A stretch of 64,000 bases of DNA from Allosphingosinicella deserti (GCF_003012735.1 NZ_PXYI01000003.1:124001-188000); one strand, 5' to 3'; numbered from the stretch's first letter, positions 41,670 through 51,641 are shown. The notes: generated from the sequence alone by a model not told the origin. Program-made: numbers and translations.

Positions 41670-43970
41670 TCACGCCGCCAGCGACGTGCGCTTTCGATCC
41701 ACCAGTTGTTGAATGGCGGCCTGCGGCACCGCTTCTGAGAAGAGGAAGCCCTGCAGTTCGTTGCAGCCGGCGAGCCGGAGCATCTGCCCCTGCTCCTCCG
41801 TCTCGACGCCCTCGGCGGTGACCGAGAGCGCCATTGCGTGGCCGAGCGTCACCACCGCGTGGATGATCGCGGCCGCTTCGTTGTCGTGGCCGAGCCGCTT
41901 CACGAAGCTGCGATCGATCTTGATCTTGTCGACCTCGAACTTGCGCAAGTAGCTGAGGCTCGAATAGCCGGTGCCGAAATCGTCAAGGGCAATCCGGAAC
42001 CCGATCCGACGCAGGCGGGCCAGTGCGTCGCGAACGACCTCGTCCTCGTCGAGCAGGATTCCTTCGGTGATTTCGAGCTCGATCTGGCCGGGCTCGACGC
42101 CGGCTGCGCGGACGATCGCTTCCAGCGCCTCGGCGCAGCCGTGCGTACGGAACTGCAGCGGCGAAACGTTGACCGCGATCGACAGGTCCGGCCACAAGCG
42201 TGCCACGCCGCACGCCTGCTCGAGCACCCATTTGCCCAGTTGATCGATCAGCCCGGCTTCCTCGGCGATCGGAATGAAAGCCTCCGGGGTAAGCTCGCCG
42301 CGTACGGCATGGTGCCACCGGATCAGGGCTTCCAGGCCGGTCACAATGGTGCCGGAGCCGTCCATTTGCGGCTGGTAGCAGACCGAGAGTCCCTCGCCGG
42401 TATCGAGCGCGATCCGCAGATCCTGCTCGATCGCACGGCGAACGATGATGCTCTCGTCCATGCTGCCGGTGAAGAAGCGGTAGGCGTCGCGGCCTTCCTC
42501 CTTCGCCCGGTACATGGCGATATCGGCCTTGCGGAGCAGATCCGATCGATCTTCCGCGGAGTGCGGGTGGACTGCGATGCCGATGCTGACCCCGATATAG
42601 ACCTGGGTGCCGAGAATTTCGAACGGCAGGCGCAGCGCGGCGAGGATGGAGTCCGCCGTTGTCGCAGTGGTCTCGTCCGAGTGGTGGCTGGCGATCAGGA
42701 CCGCGAATTCGTCGCCGCCGAGCCGGGCGACGACATCACCCTCGCCGAGGCAGTTCTGGATCCGCGTCGCGACCGCCTGGATCAGCAGGTCACCGCCCAG
42801 ATGTCCGAGCGTGTCGTTGACCTGCTTGAAGCGGTCGAGATCGAGCAGCATGACGGCGCAGGCGCTTTCGGCACGCTGATGGGCGAGGGCCTGGTCGACT
42901 TCATTGTGGAACATTGCACGATTGGGCAGACCGGTAAGGGCGTCGTGATAGGCGAGATGGTGAGCCTGGGCTTCCTTGGCCTTGAGCTCGACATGGGCCG
43001 CCTGCAACAATTCTAGGGAGCGCATGTCCTTGCGCATCAGGCGCGCGATCCCGAAGACGAGCAGCCCCAGCAGCGCCAGAACGGACGTGAAAGCCGCGAT
43101 CGCAACCGGAGTGGTCGATCGGAGGACCTTGCTTCCCGGAAGTTCCGGCTGCCACGTGAAGTAGCCGAGCGGAACCCCGCGCGAGGACACGAGCGGCATG
43201 CTGAGATCTGATCCGGGCGCGGCTGCGGCCTTGGTGACCCGCGCTTTGGCAATCAGCCGGATCTGCGACAATTCCTGCATGAGGTCGGCATCCAGATAGC
43301 GGATGCTGACGAGCAACGGCTCGCGGCCCGGGGCATAGGGCACCGCGGGGGAATCCGGGATGATCCGCATCACGCTGACGGCCGCCGCCCGGCCGTCGAG
43401 ACTTGCAAGATCGGTGGCGTGAAACGTGCTTGTCGACGTTCGAACGCTGCTGCCGGCGGGGAGGGCTTGCCCGGGCAGACGCTCATGCGGATTCGCCTTG
43501 CCGCCCGATCGGCCGCGGACCGCTTCGACGAACGGCGCGATGGCATCGGCGAGCCGGCGGTAGCGACCCGGATCGGCACCGACCCCGTCGATCATCGCAT
43601 AGACCGGAGCATCGTCGGGGCCGAGGATGAAGTCGGCATCGTGATCGAAGACGTAATTGAGCCAGGTGCCGACATTCTGATCGATCCACCCGCGGTCGGG
43701 GCGGGGTTTGCGCAGTTCGAGAACGACGGGATCCCAGATCGCGACGCCGGTCTGGCTCTGTGCAAGCTCGTCGAGGGTCGCGCTGATCGCCAGCCGAACC
43801 TCACGCGCTTGCCGCGAGATCGATTCCTCGTCGCTGCGGAGCGCGGAGGTGCGAACGCCGAGATAGGCGAAGACTGCGATTGCAAGGGCAAGCGCCGCCA
43901 CCGGCAGAATCACCTGCACGAAGAAGCGTGCGCCCAGTCCCGCGCGACGAAGTCCCATCGTCTCTCTCAC
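41670..43970 (-). CDS. CHASE4-like-GGDEF-EAL cyclic-di-GMP protein
   Basis: A 766-residue inner-membrane protein. Helix 1 at about residues 16-38, a periplasmic CHASE4-like sensor to about 285, helix 2 near 287-312, GGDEF (RLGGDEF, residues 417-422) and EAL (GLEALIRW, EAL at 547-549). EAL catalytic residues are present: NVSPLQFR, ELEITEG, DDFGTGYSSL, KIDRSFV and EGVETEEQ. Both synthesis and breakdown of cyclic di-GMP are possible; no I-site RxxD is obvious ahead of the GGDEF motif. Confidence 0.93.
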   Translation of the reverse strand: MRETMGLRRAGLGARFFVQVILPVAALALAIAVFAYLGVRTSALRSDEESISRQAREVRLAISATLDELAQSQTGVAIWDPVVLELRKPRPDRGWIDQNVGTWLNYVFDHDADFILGPDDAPVYAMIDGVGADPGRYRRLADAIAPFVEAVRGRSGGKANPHERLPGQALPAGSSVRTSTSTFHATDLASLDGRAAAVSVMRIIPDSPAVPYAPGREPLLVSIRYLDADLMQELSQIRLIAKARVTKAAAAPGSDLSMPLVSSRGVPLGYFTWQPELPGSKVLRSTTPVAIAAFTSVLALLGLLVFGIARLMRKDMRSLELLQAAHVELKAKEAQAHHLAYHDALTGLPNRAMFHNEVDQALAHQRAESACAVMLLDLDRFKQVNDTLGHLGGDLLIQAVATRIQNCLGEGDVVARLGGDEFAVLIASHHSDETTATTADSILAALRLPFEILGTQVYIGVSIGIAVHPHSAEDRSDLLRKADIAMYRAKEEGRDAYRFFTGSMDESIIVRRAIEQDLRIALDTGEGLSVCYQPQMDGSGTIVTGLEALIRWHHAVRGELTPEAFIPIAEEAGLIDQLGKWVLEQACGVARLWPDLSIAVNVSPLQFRTHGCAEALEAIVRAAGVEPGQIELEITEGILLDEDEVVRDALARLRRIGFRIALDDFGTGYSSLSYLRKFEVDKIKIDRSFVKRLGHDNEAAAIIHAVVTLGHAMALSVTAEGVETEEQGQMLRLAGCNELQGFLFSEAVPQAAIQQLVDRKRTSLAA

Positions 43971-44231
43971 GTCCCTGCCGCCCTCCGGATCGCGGCTCTG
44001 CCGATCAGCACGGCATGATCACCGTCCGATCTCTCATTATAGAGGCTTTCGAGACGGTTAAGGCGTCGCTCCTGGTGGCCGTTCACAGCGCTCCTCTTCG
44101 AGGAAGCGCCCGCCGCCGGTGGCCGCGCATATCGGCTCTTCGGGCGGACCTCCGCTGCGGTCTGGGCTTGCGCGCTGAGGCATCTTGCGCTTCCAATAGA
44201 TCGAACGGATGTTGGCGAAAGGTCTCCGGCC

Positions 44232-45344
44232 GTGAACGTGCGGACCTCGAACAGAATCGAACGGGTCTCGCGGCCATCATATGCCGCTCTTCATGCCTTG
44301 CTCTGCCGACAGCAGCCGGTCATCATCACGGGATTGTTCCGCGGGCAGCCGATCGATACGGTCCGGGATGCCGGAGCCGCATCAGAACTGTTCGGCGACT
44401 TGCCACTGGAAATCCGGCCCGATTACAGCTTCAACGACTTCGAGGCGCACCGCGACCAAGGCCGGGTGCCGCGCGCCGAGATGACCTTCTCCGCCTATAT
44501 GGCTTTCAAGCAGCAGCATCCCGGCACCCGGATGCTGTGCCTGGAACAGCCGACACCGCAGCGCATCCTGTCTCTCTGCGACATCGGCGACTATGCCAAG
44601 ATCAATGAAGAAGACGGTGACGAGATCCGGTCGCGGCTGTTCGTCGGCAATGCCGGCAACCGATCAAACCTGCACTATGATTGCGATTATCACGGCGCAT
44701 TGCTGTACCAGGTCTTCGGTCGCAAGCGGGTAATCCTGATTGCGCCGTGCCAGTCGCAGAAACTCCGGCCTGCGATGAACTTCAGCGAATATCTCCTGTG
44801 CAACTTCAGTCCGGAGGACAAGGCGGATTTCATCCGCTACACGCACGCGCAAGACGATGTGCTGGCGCCCGGCGAGGCCCTGCTGATCCCTGCCGCCTTC
44901 TGGCACCATATCGAATATCTCGATGATTCCATGTCGATCAACATCCGCCTCAAGCGAAACCGCTATCTGAGGCTGCTCGGCGGCGGCCTGTTCCATACGG
45001 ATCATGTGGTTCAGGGCCTTGCGGCGAAATGTGCCGATCGCACTTTCGTCGAGGAACGCCTGCCGGGTGCATTCGATCACTTGCTGGCCGTCTACACCGA
45101 CCGCTCGCTCGATCCGTTCGCGAAATATGCCGCGCTCGATCCGCTGTTCAGGAAACTCCATTCAACTGCGTGCCCCGAGGCTCCGGAGGCACCCTATTTC
45201 GCCTCCCTGGCCGGCGTCGGCGAAGCGGAGCTTTGGCGGAGCCGCCTGGAAAGCGGTTCACTCTACGGCATGTCGCCGATCATGCCCGATGCTGTGCCCG
45301 AAGAACGATCTCGGTTGGACAGCTGGTCGCCGGAAAGCCGATGA
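44232..45344 (+). CDS. JmjC-like (cupin_8) dioxygenase
   Basis: A 370-residue protein from GTG 44232. The iron-binding triad is visible: H148-Y-D150 in SNLHYDCDYHG and His225 or His226 in PAAFWHHIEYL, with PVIITGLFRGQP and GRKRVILIAPCQ as usual surroundings. Family members hydroxylate proteins or small molecules using 2-oxoglutarate. It converges with the SDR gene and overlaps it by 65 bp. It is the first gene of a group with a sulfotransferase and two HEAT proteins that might modify a common substrate. Confidence 0.85.
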   Translation: MNVRTSNRIERVSRPSYAALHALLCRQQPVIITGLFRGQPIDTVRDAGAASELFGDLPLEIRPDYSFNDFEAHRDQGRVPRAEMTFSAYMAFKQQHPGTRMLCLEQPTPQRILSLCDIGDYAKINEEDGDEIRSRLFVGNAGNRSNLHYDCDYHGALLYQVFGRKRVILIAPCQSQKLRPAMNFSEYLLCNFSPEDKADFIRYTHAQDDVLAPGEALLIPAAFWHHIEYLDDSMSINIRLKRNRYLRLLGGGLFHTDHVVQGLAAKCADRTFVEERLPGAFDHLLAVYTDRSLDPFAKYAALDPLFRKLHSTACPEAPEAPYFASLAGVGEAELWRSRLESGSLYGMSPIMPDAVPEERSRLDSWSPESR

Positions 45345-45987
45345 CGAACGCCACCACGCGGGCAATATCCCCGGCGGGTACGGCCGCCGATGGATGGGGC
45401 GGGGCGCCGTCGATCCGCGCGGCGGCAACCTGTCCCGGAGCGATCGTGCAGACCTTCACGCCCTGGTTGCGGACGTCCTCGAACAACGCGCCGGCGAAGC
45501 CGAACAGGCCGAACTTGCTCGCACCATATATGCCGCCTTTGGCAAGATAATCCTTGCCCGCCACCGAGGCGACGTTGACGATCGTCGAGCAGGAATTGCG
45601 CTGCAGATGGGGCAAGGCATGCCGGCTGAGGTGGATCACAGCCCTCAGATTAAGATCGAGCACATGATCCCAGCGATCGAGATCCGCTTCCCCGACCGGC
45701 GTGAGATCGAAGGCGCCGGCATTGTTGATCAGCGTATCGATGCCGCCGAGCGCCGCCGCGATCCGCTCCACCAGATCGGCGAGGGTGCCGGTTCGCGTGA
45801 GGTCGCATGGGAAGGTGCGGGCGAACCCGCCCAGTGCCGAGACCTCTTCGGCAACCATGTCGAGCGGCTCCTTGCGACGGGCGACGAGTGCGAGGTGCGC
45901 TCCGGATGACGCGAGTTCCAGCGCAATCGCTCGGCCTATACCTCGGCTCGCTCCGGTGACGATAGCACGGATAGGCACGCTTATCAT
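45280..45987 (-). CDS. Short-chain dehydrogenase/reductase
   Basis: A 235-residue SDR: TGASRGIG cofactor loop, NNAGAF, and catalytic YGASK. Ser and Tyr/Lys of the active site are present (NVASVAG, YGASKFG). NAD(P)-dependent oxidoreductase, substrate unknown. The unusual 65-bp overlap with the JmjC gene means that the two messages are partly antisense. Confidence 0.92.
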   Translation of the reverse strand: MISVPIRAIVTGASRGIGRAIALELASSGAHLALVARRKEPLDMVAEEVSALGGFARTFPCDLTRTGTLADLVERIAAALGGIDTLINNAGAFDLTPVGEADLDRWDHVLDLNLRAVIHLSRHALPHLQRNSCSTIVNVASVAGKDYLAKGGIYGASKFGLFGFAGALFEDVRNQGVKVCTIAPGQVAAARIDGAPPHPSAAVPAGDIARVVAFVIGFPATSCPTEIVLRAQHRA

Positions 45988-46107
45988 TGGTCCCGTTCGG
46001 CAAGTGCGGCCCGCGCAGGCGCGCCGATCGGCAGAGAGAGCGAAGAGCCGGTCGCGACAGGAGCCCTGCTCCTACTGCGCCGGACCGGCCCTTCGCACCG
46101 CGCTTGT

Positions 46108-46407
46108 TCAGGATTGGCTGCCGGAGGTGCCGCCATAGGAGCTCGCAATCGCCTCCTCGAGCTTTTGAACGTGCCCGTGCAGGGTTTCGCGGAAGCTCGG
46201 GTCGGACGCGGCGTCAGGGTTCTCCCGCGCCTGCTTGGCGAATTGCTTCAGGGATTCAAGAGCGTCCTGCTCGTCCTGATGGCAGCCGAAGCCGATCACG
46301 CGGCCGATCTCGTTCGTCTGGACGACGCGCTCGCTTGCGCTGGCGAGGCTGACCGGCGTGTCCAGCGGGACGAAAGGATTTTCTTGTGGCTTTCTCTCCG
46401 AACTCAT
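46108..46407 (-). CDS. Small hypothetical protein
   Basis: A 99-residue protein from ATG 46407 with GAGGAAGAG upstream. N-terminal NPFVPLDTPVSLASASERVV is extended; the C-terminal half is helical and acidic (ALESLKQFAKQARENPDA) and ends Ser/Gly-rich (SSYGGTSGSQS). No membrane segment. It is divergent from the sulfotransferase gene. It could be the substrate of the surrounding modifying enzymes, but there is no direct evidence. Confidence 0.6.
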   Translation of the reverse strand: MSSERKPQENPFVPLDTPVSLASASERVVQTNEIGRVIGFGCHQDEQDALESLKQFAKQARENPDAASDPSFRETLHGHVQKLEEAIASSYGGTSGSQS

Positions 46408-46481
46408 CTTCTCTTCCTCGTTCAAGAGTGACGATGTGCAGAGACTTCGGTGCATCTGTCCATTTCGAGCACAATGATGAT

Positions 46482-46493
46482 GAAACATGTTTC
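46482..46493. promoter_or_regulatory. Perfect 12-bp palindrome between divergent genes
   Basis: GAAACATGTTTC lies 75 bp from the small-protein start and 129 bp from the sulfotransferase start. The surrounding sequence is AT-richer than average, so it could be an operator for one or both genes. Confidence 0.4.
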
Positions 46494-46621
46494 GCGCGAC
46501 ATGGATTATTTCCGAATCAGCTGCTCAATCAGATTAACGCAGTGGAACCTAGCTATCAATCGGGACGGCTTCGGTGATTGGTCTTGTGAAACAACGACTT
46601 TCATGAGATTGTCCGTTTCGG

Positions 46622-47461
46622 ATGAAGATAATCGGCGCCGGATATCCGCGGACCGGGACGATGTCCCTCAAAAAGGCGATCGAGCAGATCGGTCTCGGCC
46701 CTTGCTACCACATGCGTGAAGTCCTTGCGGGTCATCATCAGCACGACCATGTCCAGCTGTGGTCACGCGCCGCGCACGGCGAGGCGGTGAACTGGCACGC
46801 TTTGTTCTCCGGCTACGGCGCGACCGTCGATCTTCCAGCGGCCCTCTTCTATCGTCAGCTGCTCGATGTCTATCCGGATGCCCGCATCCTGTTGAGCGTC
46901 CGGGACGAGCGAAGCTGGTACCGGAGCGTTGCCCGCACGATCTATGCGCTGCGCAGGGTGCGCAGCGCGGGAATGGAAGACTTTGCGCGCCTGCTCGACG
47001 ATCTGTTCTGGCACGGCGTGATGAATGGGCGATTCGAAGACCAGGATCATGCGATCGGACGCTATCGGGAGCATGTCGAGGCGGTGAGAGCCTACGTGCC
47101 GGCCGACCGCCTGCTCGTCTTCGACGTCCGGGAGGGCTGGGCGCCCTTGTGCGCATTCGTCGGGGCGGACGTGCCTCGAACCCCCTTTCCGCACGCCAAC
47201 GAAGGCGGCGAATTCGCCCAATATCTCGATCTCAAATGGTCCGTCGAAGACTGGACGACTACCGATGGCATGGACGAAAGCGAGTACCGGTGGCGGCTTC
47301 GCGCCAGGATGGCGGCGTTCGAGCAACGGCTGCTCGACGATCTCGCTGCCCGCCCGGTCCCCGGAGTCCCGGTCGTCGAAACGGCGCGTTCGCTACGGCC
47401 GCGGAGGCACTCGCCGCCCGGCCGTCACCGGAGGCCGCGGCGTACGACCTCGCGGACGTAG
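46622..47461 (+). CDS. Sulfotransferase family protein
   Basis: A 279-residue protein with the 5'-phosphosulfate loop GAGYPRTGTMSLKKAI at residues 5-20 and the 3'-phosphate region ILLSVRDERSWYRSV. It transfers sulfate from PAPS to an unknown acceptor. The last 30 residues are basic and probably non-functional, where the gene overlaps the convergent HEAT gene by 37 bp. Confidence 0.88.
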   Translation: MKIIGAGYPRTGTMSLKKAIEQIGLGPCYHMREVLAGHHQHDHVQLWSRAAHGEAVNWHALFSGYGATVDLPAALFYRQLLDVYPDARILLSVRDERSWYRSVARTIYALRRVRSAGMEDFARLLDDLFWHGVMNGRFEDQDHAIGRYREHVEAVRAYVPADRLLVFDVREGWAPLCAFVGADVPRTPFPHANEGGEFAQYLDLKWSVEDWTTTDGMDESEYRWRLRARMAAFEQRLLDDLAARPVPGVPVVETARSLRPRRHSPPGRHRRPRRTTSRT

Positions 47462-48288
47462 CGGCTGGGATCATCCATGGCCTTTTCGACCAAGGCGGCC
47501 CGGTCGCCTGGCGCCATCGCGATCAGCGTGTCCCAGGCCAAGGCACGCGTGCGGTGATCATGATGCTTCCCCGCGATGGTGGCGACGAGGTCTAGGCTGT
47601 TGTCGTCGCCGATATGTTTCAGCGCAGCAAAGATCGTCCGGCGCATCCGCATGTCCGCAAAACTGCCCTGGACCGTTCGTGCGGTGGCGTCGAATTCATA
47701 TTGGGTCAGCCGGTCCTGGCGCTCTCGCGGCAGGATGAGGTTCAGCGAGACGGAGAGCGCATCCGGCGGCAATTGGGTGTGCACGTCCCGGCTCGCGAGA
47801 TAGTACATCAGCTTACCCTCGGGCAGCATGGTTTCCTCGATGAAGCGCAAATCGACCGGCTCGCCCGGATAGCCGGCCACCCGACCATGATCATATTCGT
47901 AGATACGGGTTCGATAGCCCGGCCCATAATAGCCGCAGGTGAGGAAATCGAAATTGTGATCGTGGGTTTCGTAATAGGAGAATAAGGCGGGATTGTCCGC
48001 CTCCGCAGCCGGCAGCCACACGACGGCGCGAACCGCGTATCCGGCGCCGCGGTGAAGGATGAAGGTCGGCGGCTTGAAGTCATTGCCCGCTTGAAAACCC
48101 GCGATGGACTTCATCTCCGTGTTGAGAAAATCAACCAGGAAGGTCTTGTTGTTGGACAATGCCTTGAGGGCGTCCGCCGTCGCGAGGGCCTGTTCGCGGT
48201 CTCGCAGATTGGCGATGGAGTCGCAGATGTCGACATATTCCTCCAGCGGGATGCTTGTGGCGGCGTGGGAGGAGAGGGTGAGAACCAT
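47425..48288 (-). CDS. HEAT-repeat protein with cupin-like core
   Basis: A 287-residue protein from ATG 48288, overlapping nothing but lying one base past the upstream stop. The middle shows a cupin-like pattern: ETHDHNFDFLTCGYYGPGY (first His pair) and SRDVHTQLPPDALSVSLNLI (second His). The C-terminal 90 residues are helical repeats (RTIFAALKHIGDDNSLDLV, DRAALVEKAMDDPSRYV) of HEAT type. Function unknown; it looks like a sister of the next gene. Confidence 0.65.
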   Translation of the reverse strand: MVLTLSSHAATSIPLEEYVDICDSIANLRDREQALATADALKALSNNKTFLVDFLNTEMKSIAGFQAGNDFKPPTFILHRGAGYAVRAVVWLPAAEADNPALFSYYETHDHNFDFLTCGYYGPGYRTRIYEYDHGRVAGYPGEPVDLRFIEETMLPEGKLMYYLASRDVHTQLPPDALSVSLNLILPRERQDRLTQYEFDATARTVQGSFADMRMRRTIFAALKHIGDDNSLDLVATIAGKHHDHRTRALAWDTLIAMAPGDRAALVEKAMDDPSRYVREVVRRGLR

Positions 48289-48289
48289 G

Positions 48290-49150
48290 TCAGGATCCCC
48301 CTGCGGCCGCTGCGATATTGGCCAAAGTCTTGCGTGCGGCCTCCCGGATTGCGGGATGCGGATCTTGCGCGAGATGGTCACGGAGCAAGGCGGTGCCCCG
48401 CACAGGGTCGATCTTCCATATGCTTTCCGCCGCTTCCCAGCGTACGAAGTGGGTCTGATCCGATCGGGCGAGCCGCTCCAGGACGTCCGCCGTCGAACCG
48501 TCCCCCGGAAGCGCACCCATGATCCGGGCGGCAATTCGAAGCCGCGAGCTTTGCAGATGGTTGTCGGTCAGCCCGATGGGTGCGCCGGTACGGCGGTCGA
48601 ACACCCAGGTCGTCTCGCCCCGGGCGCGGGAGTGGACGACGAGCAGGGGCACCTCCCGATCCGCACCGGAAAGGTCCGCAATCTCCGTGTAGGCGCGGTA
48701 GTTGCCGATGCCGTAAGGGGATATCGCCACGGGCTCCGGCGCAGCCAGGCCGGCCGGGCGCCTGTGTAGCGCTTCGGGCGCGATGTCCGTCCGATACAGG
48801 TCGTGTGTGACGGAGCGATCACCGATGTTGATCGCGAGCATGTCGAATTCGCTTGCCGTCAACTCGGTGGTTCTTCCCCGGCCGGTCAACTTGAGCGTCA
48901 GGTTGAAATCGCCCTCGGATGCAAGATGTAGTTCATCGTGGTAGATTTGCTCGCCGTCGGCGGGTGCTGCCAGGATGTCGCGCAGAAATGTCCCGAACAT
49001 TTCCGAGACGACAGTGGCATCAAGGTCGGCGAATAGCTCGGCATAGTCGCCGAACGTGAAGTCCGGCCGTGAGGCGATCGCCCGCGCCTGCAATGCGATA
49101 CTGTTCAGCATCCCGGCGCAAGTATACGCCTCGGGATCTCGAAGCGTCAA
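48290..49150 (-). CDS. HEAT-repeat protein, upstream paralogue-like
   Basis: A 286-residue protein ending in HEAT repeats (VLERLARSDQTHFVRWEAAES, LLRDHLAQDPHPAIREAARK). The N-terminal two thirds are beta-rich (YHDELHLASEGDFNLTLKL, VPLLVVHSRARGETTWVF). It is co-transcribed with the gene at 47425 with one-base spacing. Similar order in both suggests they act as a pair. Confidence 0.65.
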   Translation of the reverse strand: MTLRDPEAYTCAGMLNSIALQARAIASRPDFTFGDYAELFADLDATVVSEMFGTFLRDILAAPADGEQIYHDELHLASEGDFNLTLKLTGRGRTTELTASEFDMLAINIGDRSVTHDLYRTDIAPEALHRRPAGLAAPEPVAISPYGIGNYRAYTEIADLSGADREVPLLVVHSRARGETTWVFDRRTGAPIGLTDNHLQSSRLRIAARIMGALPGDGSTADVLERLARSDQTHFVRWEAAESIWKIDPVRGTALLRDHLAQDPHPAIREAARKTLANIAAAAGGS

Positions 49151-49208
49151 CTTGCGCCAGGATGATGCGCGTTAGCTGGGCACGCCAGTCGCGCGCCCGG
49201 CTGGACTT

Positions 49209-51641
49209 TCAGCCGTCGAACCAACCGCCTCCCCCGGCCGCGCCGATCGGCATCCCGGGCGGGACTTCCGGCGGTTTCGCCTGCCGCTGCAGCTCCGCGG
49301 TCAGCCGTTCGCGATCGATGAGCAAAGCGGCAGTTCCCCGCCGCCACGCGGCCTCCGCGCCGTCGCCGCGTGCCTTGCCGAGCGTAGCGGCGACCGCGCC
49401 AAGCTTGGCCGCGGCGACCGCGGCGACTTCCGGGTCGGCACGGTCGCTGAGCGCGACGCCGGCGATGCTCATCAACGAGCGATAGGCAATCCGCCGGCGA
49501 AGGGGATCGGACAGATCCTGCGTGGTTGTCTGGGCGATCCGATCAAGCAGCGTATCGAGGCCGAGCTGGGCAGGATCGGCAGCCTGCTGCAGCAGGAGGC
49601 GGGAGAGCCGGGTGCGCTCGAGCAAGGGCCCAAGCACCAGCGTCGCGCCGACATCCGCCGCGGCGAGCGGATCGAACACCGGCCCGCCGGCCGTGGGCAT
49701 GATCTCGATCCCGAACTGGGGATCCTCGTTGCCGTCGTCCGCGGCGGACAGCAACGGCAACAGGCGCGCAGGCACCGCAAGGGCCTTCGGCTGCAATGCG
49801 GCGAGCAAGGCGGTCAGCGCGCGTTCCTGATCGGCCGCTGCGACGGGGCTTGCGGCACGTCCGGACCCGGCGACGCCATAATCATAGTCGACCCCGCCGA
49901 CCAATTTGGCCGCGGCCTCGATCTGATAGCGGTGGAGCAGCCAGATCGGGACGAAGCTTCGCCGCAGACCAGCGAGGGGGGCGCCGGCGGGCAGGGCATT
50001 CGGCCCGAAATTGGCGATCGCCGCCTGCCGCACCGCGAGCATGCGATCGAGTTCGGCGACCGGATCGGCGCCGTCGTCCCACAGGCTGCCCCAAGGCTGG
50101 GCGGAGCCTGGCGCCCGGGCGTCCGAATCGCTGACGAAGCGGGCACCCGAGGCGATCATCGAGTCCGCTTTCTGCCGTGCGGCGACATCCGGATCGACGC
50201 CGGGCGGCGGTGCGCCATAGGCCCAGTCGATCGCGAAACGATCCCAGTCGCCGAGACCGACGCCGTAAGCGTCCGAAAGATCCGGGCGGCCGTCGGTCAG
50301 CCCGATGCGGGGCGCCGGGTAATCCATCACCGATGCGCGGCCCTGGGTGCTCGCGGCGAAATTGTGGACCAAGCCGAGCGCATGGCCGACTTCATGGGCG
50401 GCGAGTTGGCGGATGCGGGCGAGGGCGGCGCGCACCGCCGGGCTGTTCGGATCGGTCGAGGCGCCGAGCAGGGCATCGAAGATCAGCATGTCCTGGCGGA
50501 CCCGCAGCGAGCCGAGCAGCACCGAGCCCTTGACGATCTCGCCGGTGCGCGGATCGGCGATGACCTGGCCGTAGGACCAGCCGCGGGTCTCGCGGTTCAC
50601 CCAGTTCACGACATTGTAGCGGACGTCCATCGGATCGGCGCCCTCGGGCAGGATCTCGGCGCGGAAGCCGCCGACATAGCCGGCGCGGTCGAACGCCTCG
50701 CTCCACCAGCGCACGCCCTCCAGCAAGGCGGTCCGGATCGGCTCGGGCGCGCCATTGTCGACGTAGAAGACGATCGGCTTCTTCACCGGCGAGCGCGCGG
50801 CGCCCGGATCGACCTTCTCCAGCCGGAACCGGTTGACGAGATCGTAGACGACCCGATCGCCGAGCGGCACCGAGAAATCGACCGCCTGCGATCCGAAGCC
50901 GCCGACCCGCGGATCCAGGCGCCGAGGGACGTAGCCGGGGCCGGGCAAGCGCACGAACGAATGGTGGACGACGAAGCTTATCTGGCGCGGGTCGGGGGCG
51001 GTGACGCCGGACGCGGGCGTTGCCTCGTCCGATCGGAAGGTCTGCAAGGCGTCGACCTCGACATTGTCGGCAAAGGCCTTGATCGAGGCCGGATCGGCGA
51101 TGCTCGCTTTCTCGACCTGACGATAGCCCTTCGCGCCGGAGGCCTGGAGCGATGGGGCGACTCCAGCGACGTCGGCGGCGAGATAGGGCGCGATGTCGAA
51201 GGTGAAGCTGCCATCGGCCCTGGTCTCGACGATGTCGGCCACCCAGGCGGTCGAGTTGGCGAAGCTGTCGCGGACCGCCGCGCGCTCGCGCTCCGTCCCG
51301 AGCGTCGCCCGGAAGCGTGGGTTTTCATACTGGATGACCGCCTTGTCGCCAATCCGGCGCACGACCATCAGGCGGGTCGGCCCGAAGCTCCCCCGATCGA
51401 GGCCGAGCCGTGACGATCCGACCCCGGTACGAAGCGTGGTTGCATGCAGCAGCCGCAGCGCGACTCCATCGGCGGCCGGGCGGGGGACAGCGACAAGGAT
51501 CTTGCCGTCGGCGGCGGGCTTGAGCGCAAGAACCGCCGCGGCGGCCTGCGCGACAGTCTGGGCGGCCGGAGCTTGCGCGGAGGCGATGGAAGAGACGGAG
51601 GTCAGCGCGAGGCAGGCGGTCGCCATCGCCAAATGCTTCAT
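49209..51641 (-). CDS. Exported zinc metalloprotease of the DUF5117/DUF4953 type
   Basis: An 810-residue protein from ATG 51641 with a signal peptide (ending ASAQA). Residues 416-426 read HEVGHALGLVH, the metzincin motif HExxHxxGxxH, with a later MDYP Met-turn-like region. DUF5117 precedes and DUF4953 follows the protease core. Found in many bacteria; substrate unknown. A longer open frame upstream lacks a signal peptide. Confidence 0.9.
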   Translation of the reverse strand: MKHLAMATACLALTSVSSIASAQAPAAQTVAQAAAAVLALKPAADGKILVAVPRPAADGVALRLLHATTLRTGVGSSRLGLDRGSFGPTRLMVVRRIGDKAVIQYENPRFRATLGTERERAAVRDSFANSTAWVADIVETRADGSFTFDIAPYLAADVAGVAPSLQASGAKGYRQVEKASIADPASIKAFADNVEVDALQTFRSDEATPASGVTAPDPRQISFVVHHSFVRLPGPGYVPRRLDPRVGGFGSQAVDFSVPLGDRVVYDLVNRFRLEKVDPGAARSPVKKPIVFYVDNGAPEPIRTALLEGVRWWSEAFDRAGYVGGFRAEILPEGADPMDVRYNVVNWVNRETRGWSYGQVIADPRTGEIVKGSVLLGSLRVRQDMLIFDALLGASTDPNSPAVRAALARIRQLAAHEVGHALGLVHNFAASTQGRASVMDYPAPRIGLTDGRPDLSDAYGVGLGDWDRFAIDWAYGAPPPGVDPDVAARQKADSMIASGARFVSDSDARAPGSAQPWGSLWDDGADPVAELDRMLAVRQAAIANFGPNALPAGAPLAGLRRSFVPIWLLHRYQIEAAAKLVGGVDYDYGVAGSGRAASPVAAADQERALTALLAALQPKALAVPARLLPLLSAADDGNEDPQFGIEIMPTAGGPVFDPLAAADVGATLVLGPLLERTRLSRLLLQQAADPAQLGLDTLLDRIAQTTTQDLSDPLRRRIAYRSLMSIAGVALSDRADPEVAAVAAAKLGAVAATLGKARGDGAEAAWRRGTAALLIDRERLTAELQRQAKPPEVPPGMPIGAAGGGGWFDG

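Noticed and set aside
44232-49150. Lasso-peptide or lanthipeptide cluster
   Set aside because: Sphingomonads often carry lasso peptides, but no leader peptidase, asparagine-synthetase-like cyclase or lanthionine enzyme is present.
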